Assembly (NCBI GenBank): GCA_903870305.1
Contig: CAIQCM010000015.1
Location: 1 to 7,823, forward strand
Direction of reading: 5' to 3'
Origin: an uncultured bacterium
Lineage (GTDB): Bacteria; Patescibacteriota; Patescibacteriia; CAIQCM01
Length of the DNA: 7,823 nt
The first letter of the stretch is position 1, and the number at the start of each line of letters is the position of its first letter. Under the pieces are notes generated by a model. The model searched no databases and was not told the DNA's origin. It saw only the letters and a program-made list of their open reading frames with translations. The position numbers and the translations under genes are program-made. Below are positions 1 to 5,672 of the stretch, one piece after another.

Positions 1-1
1 C

Positions 2-1084
2 ATGCATCATTACAACTTCCCTAGCTATTCGGTTGGCGAGACCAAGCCCAATCGCGGACCCAGCCGCCGCGACATCGGCCACGGCGCTTTGGCTGAGCGA
101 GCCATTGAACCGGTTCTCCCCTCGGTCGACAAATTCCCCTACGTCATCCGCGTTGTTTCCGAAGTGCTCGGCTCGAACGGTTCGTCGTCGATGGGTTCGG
201 CCTGCGGCTCGACCCTCGCCCTCATGGATGCCGGCGTGCCGCTTTCCGCGCCGGTCGCGGGCGTTGCCATGGGCATTGCCACCCGCGCCGGAAGCGATGA
301 TTACAAGATCATCACCGACCTTCAGGACATGGAAGACGGTCTTGGCGGCATGGACTTTAAAATTTGCGGAACCAGGAAAGGGATCACCGCGATCCAAATG
401 GACACCAAAACCTTGGGGCTTAGCATGAAGATCGTTGAAGAGACGTTTGCCAAAGCGCGCGACGGCCGCTTCAAGATTTTGGACGTGATGGAGCGTTGCA
501 TCAGCGCCCCCCGCGCCGAACTTTCAAAGTGGGCGCCCAGGATTGAGACCATCATGATCAATCCGGAAAAGATCCGCGACGTGATCGGCCCCGGCGGCAA
601 GATGATCAACCAGATCATCGCCGAGACCGGCGCCGACATTGACGTGGAAGACGACGGCCGCGTGACCGTTACCTGTGCCAACCCCGAAGGCATGAAGAAA
701 GCCGTCGACTGGATCAAGATGCTTACCAAAGAAGTCCAGGTCGGCGAAATTTTCCGCGGCAAGGTCGTCCGTCTTATGGACTTTGGTGCCTTCATCGAGC
801 TCACGCCCAACCAGGACGGCATGGCGCACATTTCCCAGCTCGCCCCATGGCGGGTGAACCGCGTTGAGGACGTGGTGAACATTGGCGACATCGTGCCGGT
901 CAAAGTTATCGAAATCGATGAACTCGGCCGTATCAACCTTTCGGTCAAAGCCGCCCGCGAACAGCTCGGTGAACCGCAGCCGGTGATGCCCGAGGGCTAC
1001 GAGTCCCGCCCGCAGCCCGAACGCAGCCCCCGCCCCAGCTTCGGCGGCGGCCGCGGCGGTCCTCGCGGCGGCGGACGAAGATAA
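2..1084 (+). CDS. pnp: Polyribonucleotide nucleotidyltransferase (PNPase), C-terminal half, 5' end outside the window
   Basis: PNPase degrades RNA 3'-to-5' by phosphorolysis in the cytoplasm, normally as a trimer and often within a degradosome. The visible 360 residues begin inside the second RNase PH-like domain ([12 protein letters not shown]) and are open at the 5' edge; the first ATG is an internal codon, not a start. The active-site stretch SNGSSSM lies at residues 58-64 of the fragment. The two metal-binding aspartates, equivalent to E. coli D486 and D492, are kept at 112 and 118 ([10 protein letters not shown]). A KH domain follows at about 183-240 with the GPGG loop at 196-199, then an S1 domain at about 246-318 ([15 protein letters not shown]). 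The last ~40 residues are a disordered Pro/Arg/Gly tail ending in RGG-type repeats. The domain order and key residues indicate a functional enzyme. TAA stop, then an intrinsic terminator 12 bases on, so pnp ends its transcription unit. Confidence 0.97.
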   Translation: MHHYNFPSYSVGETKPNRGPSRRDIGHGALAERAIEPVLPSVDKFPYVIRVVSEVLGSNGSSSMGSACGSTLALMDAGVPLSAPVAGVAMGIATRAGSDDYKIITDLQDMEDGLGGMDFKICGTRKGITAIQMDTKTLGLSMKIVEETFAKARDGRFKILDVMERCISAPRAELSKWAPRIETIMINPEKIRDVIGPGGKMINQIIAETGADIDVEDDGRVTVTCANPEGMKKAVDWIKMLTKEVQVGEIFRGKVVRLMDFGAFIELTPNQDGMAHISQLAPWRVNRVEDVVNIGDIVPVKVIEIDELGRINLSVKAAREQLGEPQPVMPEGYESRPQPERSPRPSFGGGRGGPRGGGRR

Positions 1085-1096
1085 TAACTGAATTCA

Positions 1097-1127
1097 AAAA
1101 ATCGTCGAGCTGAGCTCGGCGATTTTT
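1097..1127 (+). terminator. Intrinsic terminator of pnp, probably bidirectional
   Basis: The arms CGAGC (1106-1110) and GCTCG (1114-1118) pair across a 3-base loop. The stem continues through one T-G wobble, TCG/CGA, and then five A-T pairs, ending in TTTTT followed by GTTT. The A-run on the left arm gives a U-run in the opposite direction too, so it may also act as a second stop for the convergent minus-strand gene. Confidence 0.9.
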
Positions 1128-1151
1128 GTTTAAACAAGTGCGAGACAAAAG

Positions 1152-1175
1152 AAAAAGGGGACGTATTCGGTCCCC
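1152..1175 (-). terminator. Intrinsic terminator of the minus-strand gene at 1200-1943
   Basis: Read on the minus strand, GGGGAC, a 7-base loop CGAATAC and GTCCCC form a perfect 6-bp stem, immediately followed by TTTTTCTTTT. It starts 24 bases after the TAG stop of the upstream minus-strand gene. The loop-side sequence and the preceding GTTTGCG resemble the terminator at 2961-2986. Confidence 0.85.
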
Positions 1176-1199
1176 GTGTTTGCGATCGTCTTTGTTTGA

Positions 1200-1943
1200 C
1201 TATTGCGGCGTCGGGAAGAGAACCACCGTGTTGGTTTTCACCTCATCGATCAAGCGTAAAAGAAAGTTGAGTCGGGCAATAAAATGAGTCAGATTGCCCG
1301 CTTGCATGTATATAGCAACCTCATCTTTGACGATCGCCACAAGCTCTTTTGACGCGCGCCACACCAGCTTCGTTCGACATCGTTTGACCCAAGCGTAAGC
1401 AAGCTCGATCAGGTGGGCGACACCGCTTTCTTCATAACCGGCGATAGAAAGACGGTCGCTCGCCTTAAGCAAATTGACACGAGCAATATCAACCATCTTT
1501 GCCGGCGAACTTTCGCCTGTCGCGACCGTCTGCTCAATGCTTGCTTGCATTTTTGTCTCAATGAACTCGGATACCTCGACAGAAAGAGCGGAGAGGATCA
1601 TGTCGGCCGCCAAAAGATCGACGGCAACATGCACGCCGGGGTCGTTGCCGATGCCGGCAAATGCTTTGGGCATGACCGTTTCAGCGATCGGTGCCGGAGG
1701 CGAGAATCCAGCCGCCGCAATGCCGTCCATCACGATCGTGAGAAGCATCTGCATTTGCGCCGCGCGACGCTCGTCGCCGTTATGGGTCAAGAGCAAGGGC
1801 ATTGCCCGAGCTTGGATTTCTTGAACGATCTTCCGCGCTTCAGCAATATCCATATCATCCGGATCAAAATCCAGAGATTCAATAACAGCCGCTATCTGAA
1901 AAATCGTTTTCTGAAATATCTTTAACCGTTCTTTGCTATCCAC
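1200..1943 (-). CDS. Unrecognised helical cytoplasmic protein, 247 residues
   Basis: I do not recognise this protein. It starts with GTG at 1941-1943, preceded by GGAGG four bases upstream and by a TTGACA promoter, so the reading frame is well supported as a real gene. The sequence suggests an almost entirely alpha-helical fold. There are amphipathic stretches at about 5-25, 33-50, 58-78, 105-135 and 150-240, separated by a Pro/Gly-rich linker at about 79-104 (FSPPAPIAETVMPKAF). There is no signal peptide, no convincing membrane segment and no familiar catalytic motif. It has only one Cys, in VKRCRTK. The C-terminal half is rich in Lys/Arg and Leu, which would suit a binding or scaffold role, but this is not a functional assignment. 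It is convergent with pnp, with back-to-back terminators between them, and appears to be transcribed alone. Confidence 0.85.
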   Translation of the reverse strand: MDSKERLKIFQKTIFQIAAVIESLDFDPDDMDIAEARKIVQEIQARAMPLLLTHNGDERRAAQMQMLLTIVMDGIAAAGFSPPAPIAETVMPKAFAGIGNDPGVHVAVDLLAADMILSALSVEVSEFIETKMQASIEQTVATGESSPAKMVDIARVNLLKASDRLSIAGYEESGVAHLIELAYAWVKRCRTKLVWRASKELVAIVKDEVAIYMQAGNLTHFIARLNFLLRLIDEVKTNTVVLFPTPQ

Positions 1944-1947
1944 TTGG

Positions 1948-1952
1948 CCTCC
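1948..1952 (-). promoter_or_regulatory. Shine-Dalgarno GGAGG deciding a GTG start
   Basis: The minus strand reads CGGAGGCCAAGTG, with GGAGG four bases before GTG. The spacing is slightly short, but no other in-frame start has a comparable site. Confidence 0.7.
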
Positions 1953-1983
1953 GTTTTAACATGGTGGTCAATCACCTGATAAC

Positions 1984-2012
1984 TGTTTAAAGTATCTGAT
2001 CGCTTTTGTCAA
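1984..2012 (-). promoter_or_regulatory. Sigma-70-type promoter for the 1200-1943 gene
   Basis: On the minus strand a perfect -35 TTGACA (2007-2012) is followed after 17 bases by TAAACA (1984-1989) as a weak -10. The predicted transcript would start near 1977, giving a leader of about 35 bases containing the GGAGG site. The -35 is convincing; the -10 matches TATAAT at only three positions. Confidence 0.55.
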
Positions 2013-2014
2013 TC

Positions 2015-2041
2015 CGCCTGCGAAGAGCTGGGCGATTTTTT
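2015..2041 (+). terminator. Possible plus-strand intrinsic terminator with no obvious gene
   Basis: CGCCTG (2015-2020) pairs with TGGGCG (2029-2034) through four Watson-Crick and two G-T pairs around an 8-base loop, followed by ATTTTTTG. Its 3' half (GAGCTGGGCGATTTTTTG) resembles the pnp terminator 3' half (GAGCTCGGCGATTTTTG). No plus-strand gene lies upstream between 1130 and 2015, so it may be a relic or a barrier to read-through from pnp. Confidence 0.35.
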
Positions 2042-2106
2042 GTTATTTATCGTCTTTACTTTTGATCTTCATCAAGCCCCAATTGATCAAATTTATCACC
2101 ACGAGC

Positions 2107-2152
2107 ATCCATGTACCACTTATGCGTACCTACGCGTAAGTGGTACATGGAT
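2107..2152. repeat. Long near-perfect palindrome, copy 1 (3' side of the Cas2-fold gene)
   Basis: Two 22-base arms (2107-2128 and 2131-2152) pair around a 2-base CC centre, with a single T-G mismatch. The inner 34 bases (2113-2146) match the palindrome at 2720-2753 at 32 of 34 positions, in the same orientation, and begin GTACCACTTATGCG. The outer ATCCAT/ATGGAT extension is unique to this copy. It sits two bases beyond the TGA stop of the minus-strand gene. There is no U-run after it, so it is a strong hairpin or cruciform rather than a classical terminator. Confidence 0.93.
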
Positions 2153-2168
2153 ATTCAGCGATATTCAG
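2150..2168. repeat. 9-bp direct repeat GATATTCAG across the stop codon
   Basis: GATATTCAG occurs at 2150-2158 and again at 2160-2168, separated by one C. It spans the last codons and the TGA of the Cas2-fold gene and touches the edge of palindrome copy 1. It may be a small duplication made when the palindrome was acquired, or chance slippage. Confidence 0.7.
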
Positions 2169-2712
2169 TCGCGCGATACAGACGAACCCATTTTTCAATT
2201 CGCAAAATTTTTATAACACGAGTAACGGCTTTACCGACATCTTTCTTTGTACACCAAACACTTTGTTGATGGCGGTTGAATCCGGTGCGAATCAAAAACC
2301 TGCGGAACATGTCACGGGCTTTATTGGCAACTACCGGGAAATCAAAAGTGATCATCCAACATTCGCCGTGCGTCAATTCGGCCTTCATTTTTTTTAGATA
2401 TATTTCCAAGGCCTCGACCTCGCCATCATCGGTTAAAATAGCCATCATCCTACCCCCCACCCTTCTGTTTTCTATTAACCCGCGATTTTCTAAACGGTTA
2501 AATGCGCGACGATATTCTTTGCGGTACTCCTCGGTCTCGGCCAAATATGCACGGGCTTCGCTTACGCACATCCCAGCACACAAACTTTGATGGCTTCGCA
2601 AGAAATTCATATCATCAACCAGCTCGAACATGCCAATGATAATCTTACCCGCAACGGTCAACGACCCGATCGCCGCTTGCTTTGCAATTTGTTTAACTTT
2701 TTTCTTGTTCAT
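2155..2712 (-). CDS. PaaX-like winged-helix protein with a C-terminal Cas2-type ferredoxin fold
   Basis: The 185-residue protein is read from ATG at 2710-2712 (MNKKKVKQ). An upstream in-frame ATG would lie inside the palindrome and is less likely. Residues 1-20 are basic and 15-35 are hydrophobic (AAIGSLTVAGKIIIGMFELV). Residues about 60-105 look like a winged helix, with a recognition-helix-like stretch (AFNRLENRGLIENRRVGG) and a wing before TDDGEVEALE. Residues 117-185 match the PaaX C-terminal/Cas2 pattern: CWMITFDFP with D124 at the strand end where Cas2 carries its metal-binding aspartate, then FRRFLIRTGF, then QQSVWC. PaaX proteins are repressors; true Cas2 works with Cas1 in spacer acquisition. 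There is no Cas1 and no CRISPR array here, so a regulator or a stand-alone nuclease-fold protein is more likely than adaptation. No strong Shine-Dalgarno is present (AAAGAA only). It is flanked on both sides by the same palindrome. Confidence 0.85.
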   Translation of the reverse strand: MNKKKVKQIAKQAAIGSLTVAGKIIIGMFELVDDMNFLRSHQSLCAGMCVSEARAYLAETEEYRKEYRRAFNRLENRGLIENRRVGGRMMAILTDDGEVEALEIYLKKMKAELTHGECWMITFDFPVVANKARDMFRRFLIRTGFNRHQQSVWCTKKDVGKAVTRVIKILRIEKWVRLYRATEYR

Positions 2713-2719
2713 ATTCTTT

Positions 2720-2753
2720 GTACCACTTATGCGCACCTACGCATAAGTGGTAC
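2720..2753. repeat. 34-bp palindrome, copy 2 (5' side of the Cas2-fold gene), possible operator
   Basis: Fourteen-base perfect arms, GTACCACTTATGCG and its complement, flank a 6-base centre CACCTA. It differs from copy 1 at two positions (15 and 24 of the 34). It ends seven bases upstream of the ATG of the minus-strand gene, so it would form a hairpin in the 5' leader. It is also placed where a winged-helix protein could bind to control its own promoter. Regulatory function is inference; the repeat itself is directly visible. Confidence 0.93.
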
Positions 2754-2818
2754 TGCATTAAAAATTAATGTTAAGAGACTAGTGGTTGATGTTTGATGAT
2801 TGATTAGATGAATTAAAT

Positions 2819-2849
2819 AAAAAACGCCGTTGGGTTTCCGCCCAAGGCG
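2819..2849 (-). terminator. Minus-strand intrinsic terminator without an assigned gene
   Basis: On the minus strand CGCC-TTGGG, a 6-base loop CGGAAA, and CCCAA-C-GGCG form a 9-bp stem with one bulged base, followed by TTTTTTATTT. It lies about 110 bases beyond the stronger candidate terminator of the TrpF-like gene. It is therefore either a backup stop or the end of a separate short transcript from 2850-2960. Confidence 0.75.
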
Positions 2850-2960
2850 CGCTTATGATTACACATTGCGACCAATAGTTTAATTGTTATCGAACCCCCA
2901 CCGTTCCTGGCCGTTTCAAAATTGACTTCACTTATATATTACCATTTCCTGAAAGGATTT
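2850..2960 (-). other. Gap between two minus-strand terminators; possible small RNA, unproven
   Basis: No open reading frame of useful size and no tRNA or other known RNA is recognisable here. On the minus strand TAATATATAAG (about 2931-2941) could serve as a -10, but no good -35 is seen and that site would overlap the preceding terminator. The only positive reason to suspect a short RNA is the otherwise unexplained terminator at 2819-2849. Confidence 0.2.
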
Positions 2961-2986
2961 AAAAAGAGGGCCGCGGTCGGTCCCCT
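2961..2986 (-). terminator. Intrinsic terminator of the TrpF-like gene
   Basis: On the minus strand AGGG-(GA bulge)-CCG, a 4-base loop ACCG, and CGG-CCCT form a 7-bp stem followed by C and TTTTT. It starts 18 bases after the TGA stop. Together with its flank GTTTGCG it resembles the terminator at 1152-1175. Confidence 0.75.
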
Positions 2987-3004
2987 GGTTTGCGTTCGAA
3001 TTGT

Positions 3005-3748
3005 TCATCCCATGATCTGAAAAGCGCGCAATACGTATTGTTTAGCGCGCTCAACGTCGAGCTTGTCTTCGGGTTGCGGCGTGCGCAAACGGCCTTCGGC
3101 GTCGATGCTCAAGCCGGGGAACTCGGACGCCAACGGAACGATCGCGTCGATCGTTTCCCACGAAAGACCGCCTCCGACCCCAAAACCAAGTTTTGGGAAA
3201 TACTCCCGAACGATCGACAGACGCGAGCGCACATCTTCGACATTGAACGGTTGACCCGTGCCGCCGCTCGGGTCGATCAAGACATCGGTGATGAGACCGT
3301 CGTAAGCGCCGAGCAATTCGCGAAAACCCGACATTGACTGTGATTGCTCAAGCGCTTTGGTGCCAATCTGCAACACGATGCGCAAGCCACGAAAGGCGAT
3401 GCCTTCGAGGTCGCACGGATTTGGCCAAGCCATGTTGAGCTGGAACCCGTTCAAAAAACGACCGCCTAATTCGACGAGTGCCTTGAGTTGATCGGGTAGA
3501 TTCGTCCGATCAGCCGTTGCGTAATGGATCAAGTTGACGGCCCTGAGATCAGGAACAAAAATATCTTTGATCTTTCCAATGGCGGAATAACGACCGGGCC
3601 ATTTGCCTTGTTCGCCCTGCAACGCCTTGCCGCTCGCGAGTACTCCGACCATGAGCGAATAGCGCGACTTTTCAGGCAGCGCGCCAAGCACCGCTTCGAC
3701 TTCCGACGAGGTCATGAAACCGGTAACGCCAATGTATGGACCTTGCAT
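3005..3748 (-). CDS. TrpF-like (phosphoribosylanthranilate isomerase-related) TIM-barrel protein
   Basis: The 247-residue soluble protein resembles the TrpF half of a beta/alpha barrel in its C-terminal part. The start MQGPYIGVTGF (ATG at 3746-3748) is fixed by AGGAG six bases upstream and by a promoter just above it; the longer open frame to 3823 extends past the predicted transcript start. Resemblances to TrpF are the segment VLIDPSGGTGQPFN (157-169), like the LLD...GGSGKTFDW segment with the catalytic aspartate (here D159); GVGGGLSWETIDAI (190-203), like SGGLNPENV; and LSIDAEGRLR (213-222) at the phosphate-loop position, followed by a helix with KLDVERAKQYV. At the N-terminus the TrpF KICG motif with the catalytic cysteine is replaced by GVTGF, so the Trp-pathway reaction is doubtful. 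No other trp gene is present. A phosphosugar-binding or isomerase role on another substrate is possible. Confidence 0.8.
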   Translation of the reverse strand: MQGPYIGVTGFMTSSEVEAVLGALPEKSRYSLMVGVLASGKALQGEQGKWPGRYSAIGKIKDIFVPDLRAVNLIHYATADRTNLPDQLKALVELGGRFLNGFQLNMAWPNPCDLEGIAFRGLRIVLQIGTKALEQSQSMSGFRELLGAYDGLITDVLIDPSGGTGQPFNVEDVRSRLSIVREYFPKLGFGVGGGLSWETIDAIVPLASEFPGLSIDAEGRLRTPQPEDKLDVERAKQYVLRAFQIMG

Positions 3749-3754
3749 TTGATT

Positions 3755-3759
3755 CTCCT
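3755..3759 (-). promoter_or_regulatory. Shine-Dalgarno AGGAG deciding the MQGPYIG start
   Basis: The minus strand reads CAGGAGAATCAAATG, with AGGAG six bases before ATG. This favours position 3748 as the start over the upstream in-frame ATG at 3823. Confidence 0.85.
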
Positions 3760-3790
3760 GTTTGTTTGTTTGAAAGGGCGATAAAAACCA

Positions 3791-3819
3791 ATCTTGCGAG
3801 AAAATAGCTCTCTTGTCAA
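3791..3819 (-). promoter_or_regulatory. Sigma-70-type promoter for the TrpF-like gene
   Basis: A perfect -35 TTGACA (3814-3819) and a -10 CAAGAT (3791-3796) are separated by 17 bases. Transcription would begin near 3784, leaving a leader of about 36 bases with the AGGAG site. Confidence 0.65.
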
Positions 3820-3845
3820 GCACCCATCGCCCTGTTTCAAAAACA

Positions 3846-3857
3846 ATGCGGCCGCAT
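3846..3857. repeat. 12-bp perfect palindrome between divergent genes
   Basis: ATGCGGCCGCAT lies between the divergent TrpF-like gene and the plus-strand membrane/glycosyltransferase run. It could be an operator for either direction, but nothing else supports this. Confidence 0.3.
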
Positions 3858-3879
3858 CAAAAGTGAAACCGACCGGTAC

Positions 3880-4074
3880 ATGAAAAATATTAAAGCGATC
3901 ACCCGGGCGACGAGCCGTTTATTTTTTAAGAAAGAAAAAATAATAATCGTCGTCTATATTATACTAGGGTTTCAACAAATTTCATCTCATTGTTTTGCTT
4001 TTTTGAAAATTTATCTTGAAGAATTGGCTTATAATCTGATGCCGGAAAATGGAATTATTCTAATAATTTTATGA
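3880..4074 (+). CDS. Possible 64-residue membrane protein, uncertain
   Basis: The frame begins MKNIKAITRATSRLFF and has one clear hydrophobic stretch at residues 21-30 (IIIVVYIILG), a mildly hydrophobic middle and a hydrophobic end (GIILIIL). Its stop overlaps the next start as ATGA (4071-4074), the arrangement used for coupled translation, which is the best argument that it is real. Against it: no Shine-Dalgarno sequence, no recognisable family, and an AT-rich, low-complexity start. A perfect TATAAT inside it at 4030-4035 raises the alternative that this stretch is mostly leader for the next gene. Confidence 0.4.
   Translation: MKNIKAITRATSRLFFKKEKIIIVVYIILGFQQISSHCFAFLKIYLEELAYNLMPENGIILIIL
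4030..4035 (+). promoter_or_regulatory. TATAAT box, possible -10 ahead of the small membrane protein and glycosyltransferase
   Basis: A consensus -10 hexamer lies 35 bases before the ATG at 4071. No acceptable -35 exists at 16-18 bases; TTGAAA at 4003-4008 is 21 bases away. It is a candidate only. Confidence 0.25.
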
Positions 4075-4256
4075 AATTATTAAATCTAATCATTGTGTTT
4101 GTTTTGGGCAGCGCCGCGATGATCATTTTATCGGAGGAGGTATTTGATAAGATGAATATCTTGGCTTATCGCTTGGTTGTTCTTTTCTTGGTCCTAATCG
4201 CCACCTCTAACCTCGGCGGAAAATTATTGGTTGTCTATTTTAAAAACAAAAAATGA
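4071..4256 (+). CDS. Small two-span membrane protein, 61 residues
   Basis: Two hydrophobic segments are visible, at residues 4-21 (LNLIIVFVLGSAAMIILS) and about 33-58 (YRLVVLFLVLIATSNLGGKLLVVYF), joined by an acidic loop (EEVFDK) and followed by a basic tail FKNKK. It begins in a 4-base overlap with the preceding frame and ends three bases before the glycosyltransferase, so it probably belongs to the same transcription unit. No Shine-Dalgarno is present. Small membrane partners such as PgaD accompany PgaC-type synthases, and position and size fit that idea, but there is no sequence match I can claim. Family unknown. Confidence 0.6.
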   Translation: MKLLNLIIVFVLGSAAMIILSEEVFDKMNILAYRLVVLFLVLIATSNLGGKLLVVYFKNKK

Positions 4257-4259
4257 TCT

Positions 4260-5672
4260 ATGCGAATATTTAAAAAAGCCGCGGTCTATGTCCTGCTTTA
4301 CATCCTGACGATAAGCATTGTTCTATCGGTGCTATTTTTGACGCCGAACGACACGCTCAATTTAAAAGTCATTCGTTCCATAATCGTATTTTTCTCGACC
4401 GTATTGTTAACAAAATATTTCATCTACATGCTGGTATGCCCTTGGTACGAGGTTCGCTCCACGATCCAGCGTTACAACAGCAACCATGTTTCGCGAAACA
4501 AAAAGTATACACCCCGCGTCAGCATCCTTGTCCCGGCATGGAACGAGGGCAACGGAGTAATAACGACCGTTCGCGGACTTCTGCAAAGCACGTATAAGAA
4601 CGCCGAGATAATACTGATCGACAATAATTCAACCGATGGCACCGAGCAAAACGCGGCCCGTTTGATGTCTGAACATGCGGCCAAGACAAAACACAAACGC
4701 GGGCGCATAATCGACCTTGTCTATCTCAAAGAAATGCGGCAAGGGAAAGGATATGCGCTCAATGCCGGGATCGAGCGAGCGACGGGCGAAATAATAATTT
4801 CCATTGACGCGGATTGTTACGTTCCGCCCGATTCGATCAAGAATTTCGTCGCATGTTTCCGCGATCCGACGGTCATGGCCGCCGTGGGGAACGTAAAAAT
4901 AGGAAACACGCAAACATTGTTGGGCGTTGTCCAGTATTTGGAATTCCTTTTCTCCTTTTACTTTAAAAAAAGCGATTCAATTTTCAGCTGCATTTATATA
5001 ATCGGCGGCGCGGCGGGAGCATTTCGAAAAAGCGTTTTTGAAAAGATCGGCGGATATAGCGTTTCCAACATTACCGAGGACATCGATCTTTCTTTCCGCA
5101 TCCAGGTCGCAGGCATGAAAATAGTTTATGTGGAGGACGCCGTTGTCTACACCGAAGGGGCCAGCGATTTTAAGAGCCTTATTCTTCAACGCTTGCGCTG
5201 GAAGCGCGGACGGCTTCAAACCTTCGTCCAGCACCGGCACTTGTTTTTCAGCAATAAAAAAGAACATAACAAGATCTTATCCTGGGTCATCTTGCCGTTA
5301 GCCATTTTTGGAGACATCCAGCTTTTTTTGGAACCGTTTTTCTTAATCTTCATCTACGTCTATTCGTATGTCGCCCATGATTATTCTTCGTTTATTTCCG
5401 GCATCATCGTCGTGTGCTCGATGTTTGTCGTGCAGATCATGTTTGATACGCGCCGTCGAAATTTGTGGCATCTGGTCTTTTTGGCCCCGATCGGCTGGTT
5501 GCTATTCTACGACAGCACTTTTGTGGAGTTTGCGGCGCTGATCAAAACCGTTCTTGCATATTTCAGAAAAGAAAAAGCGCAGTGGCAGAAATGGAACCGA
5601 AGCGGCGTTTTTATTAAAACGCAAACACCCGCATCAGAAGCCGTCGTTAATAAAGAATTGCAGAACATATGA
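4260..5672 (+). CDS. Processive family-2 glycosyltransferase, PgaC/IcaA/NodC type membrane synthase
   Basis: This is an inner-membrane GT2 enzyme expected to polymerise a beta-linked sugar, most likely N-acetylglucosamine, from a UDP-sugar and move the chain across the membrane. Two N-terminal membrane spans (about 8-28 and 37-60) precede a cytoplasmic GT-A domain. That domain shows PAWNE (92-96), the nucleotide-binding DNNSTDGT (121-128), QGKGYALN (161-168), the metal-binding DAD (183-185), GAAGAFR (250-256), the catalytic-base TED (272-274) and the processivity signature QRLRW (310-314). At least three hydrophobic segments follow (about 340-372, 378-395, 403-420). The 470-residue length is in the usual range for PgaC-like proteins. 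The last codons overlap the start of the next gene by four bases (ATGA, 5669-5672), suggesting translational coupling. Chitin-oligosaccharide, cellulose or hyaluronan synthesis cannot be excluded, so I give no symbol. No strong Shine-Dalgarno is seen. Confidence 0.92.
   Translation: MRIFKKAAVYVLLYILTISIVLSVLFLTPNDTLNLKVIRSIIVFFSTVLLTKYFIYMLVCPWYEVRSTIQRYNSNHVSRNKKYTPRVSILVPAWNEGNGVITTVRGLLQSTYKNAEIILIDNNSTDGTEQNAARLMSEHAAKTKHKRGRIIDLVYLKEMRQGKGYALNAGIERATGEIIISIDADCYVPPDSIKNFVACFRDPTVMAAVGNVKIGNTQTLLGVVQYLEFLFSFYFKKSDSIFSCIYIIGGAAGAFRKSVFEKIGGYSVSNITEDIDLSFRIQVAGMKIVYVEDAVVYTEGASDFKSLILQRLRWKRGRLQTFVQHRHLFFSNKKEHNKILSWVILPLAIFGDIQLFLEPFFLIFIYVYSYVAHDYSSFISGIIVVCSMFVVQIMFDTRRRNLWHLVFLAPIGWLLFYDSTFVEFAALIKTVLAYFRKEKAQWQKWNRSGVFIKTQTPASEAVVNKELQNI

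Noticed and set aside
322..948. Long minus-strand open frame of 208 codons opposite pnp
   Set aside because: It is a shadow of the GC-rich pnp codons. The plus-strand frame has unambiguous PNPase domains, and the reverse frame has no ribosome site or recognisable motif.
1413..1925. Plus-strand open frame of 170 codons opposite the helical protein gene
   Set aside because: The minus-strand gene has promoter, ribosome site and terminator. The plus-strand frame has none of these and a Cys/His/Arg-rich composition typical of antisense translation.
2061..2091. Inverted repeat TTTGATC/GATCAAA as an operator
   Set aside because: Seven-base AT-rich arms with a 17-base gap are expected by chance, and it is not placed at a recognisable promoter.
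2155..2753. CRISPR-Cas locus
   Set aside because: Only a Cas2-like fold is present. There are no regularly spaced repeats with unique spacers and no other cas gene; the two palindromes are a pair, not an array.
2105..2758. Target-site duplication GCAT flanking the palindrome-bounded unit
   Set aside because: GCAT occurs at 2105-2108 and 2755-2758, but the left copy overlaps the palindrome arm and the right copy is one base away from it. Four bases are too few to distinguish from chance.
2886..2905. tRNA or tmRNA 3' part suggested by GGTTCGAT on the minus strand
   Set aside because: The bases around GGTTCGATA do not pair into a T-arm, and there is no acceptor stem or CCA end.
3749..3823. N-terminal extension of the TrpF-like protein to an ATG at 3823
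   Set aside because: AGGAG sits ideally before the ATG at 3748, and the TTGACA/CAAGAT promoter lies inside the extension, so it would not be in the transcript.
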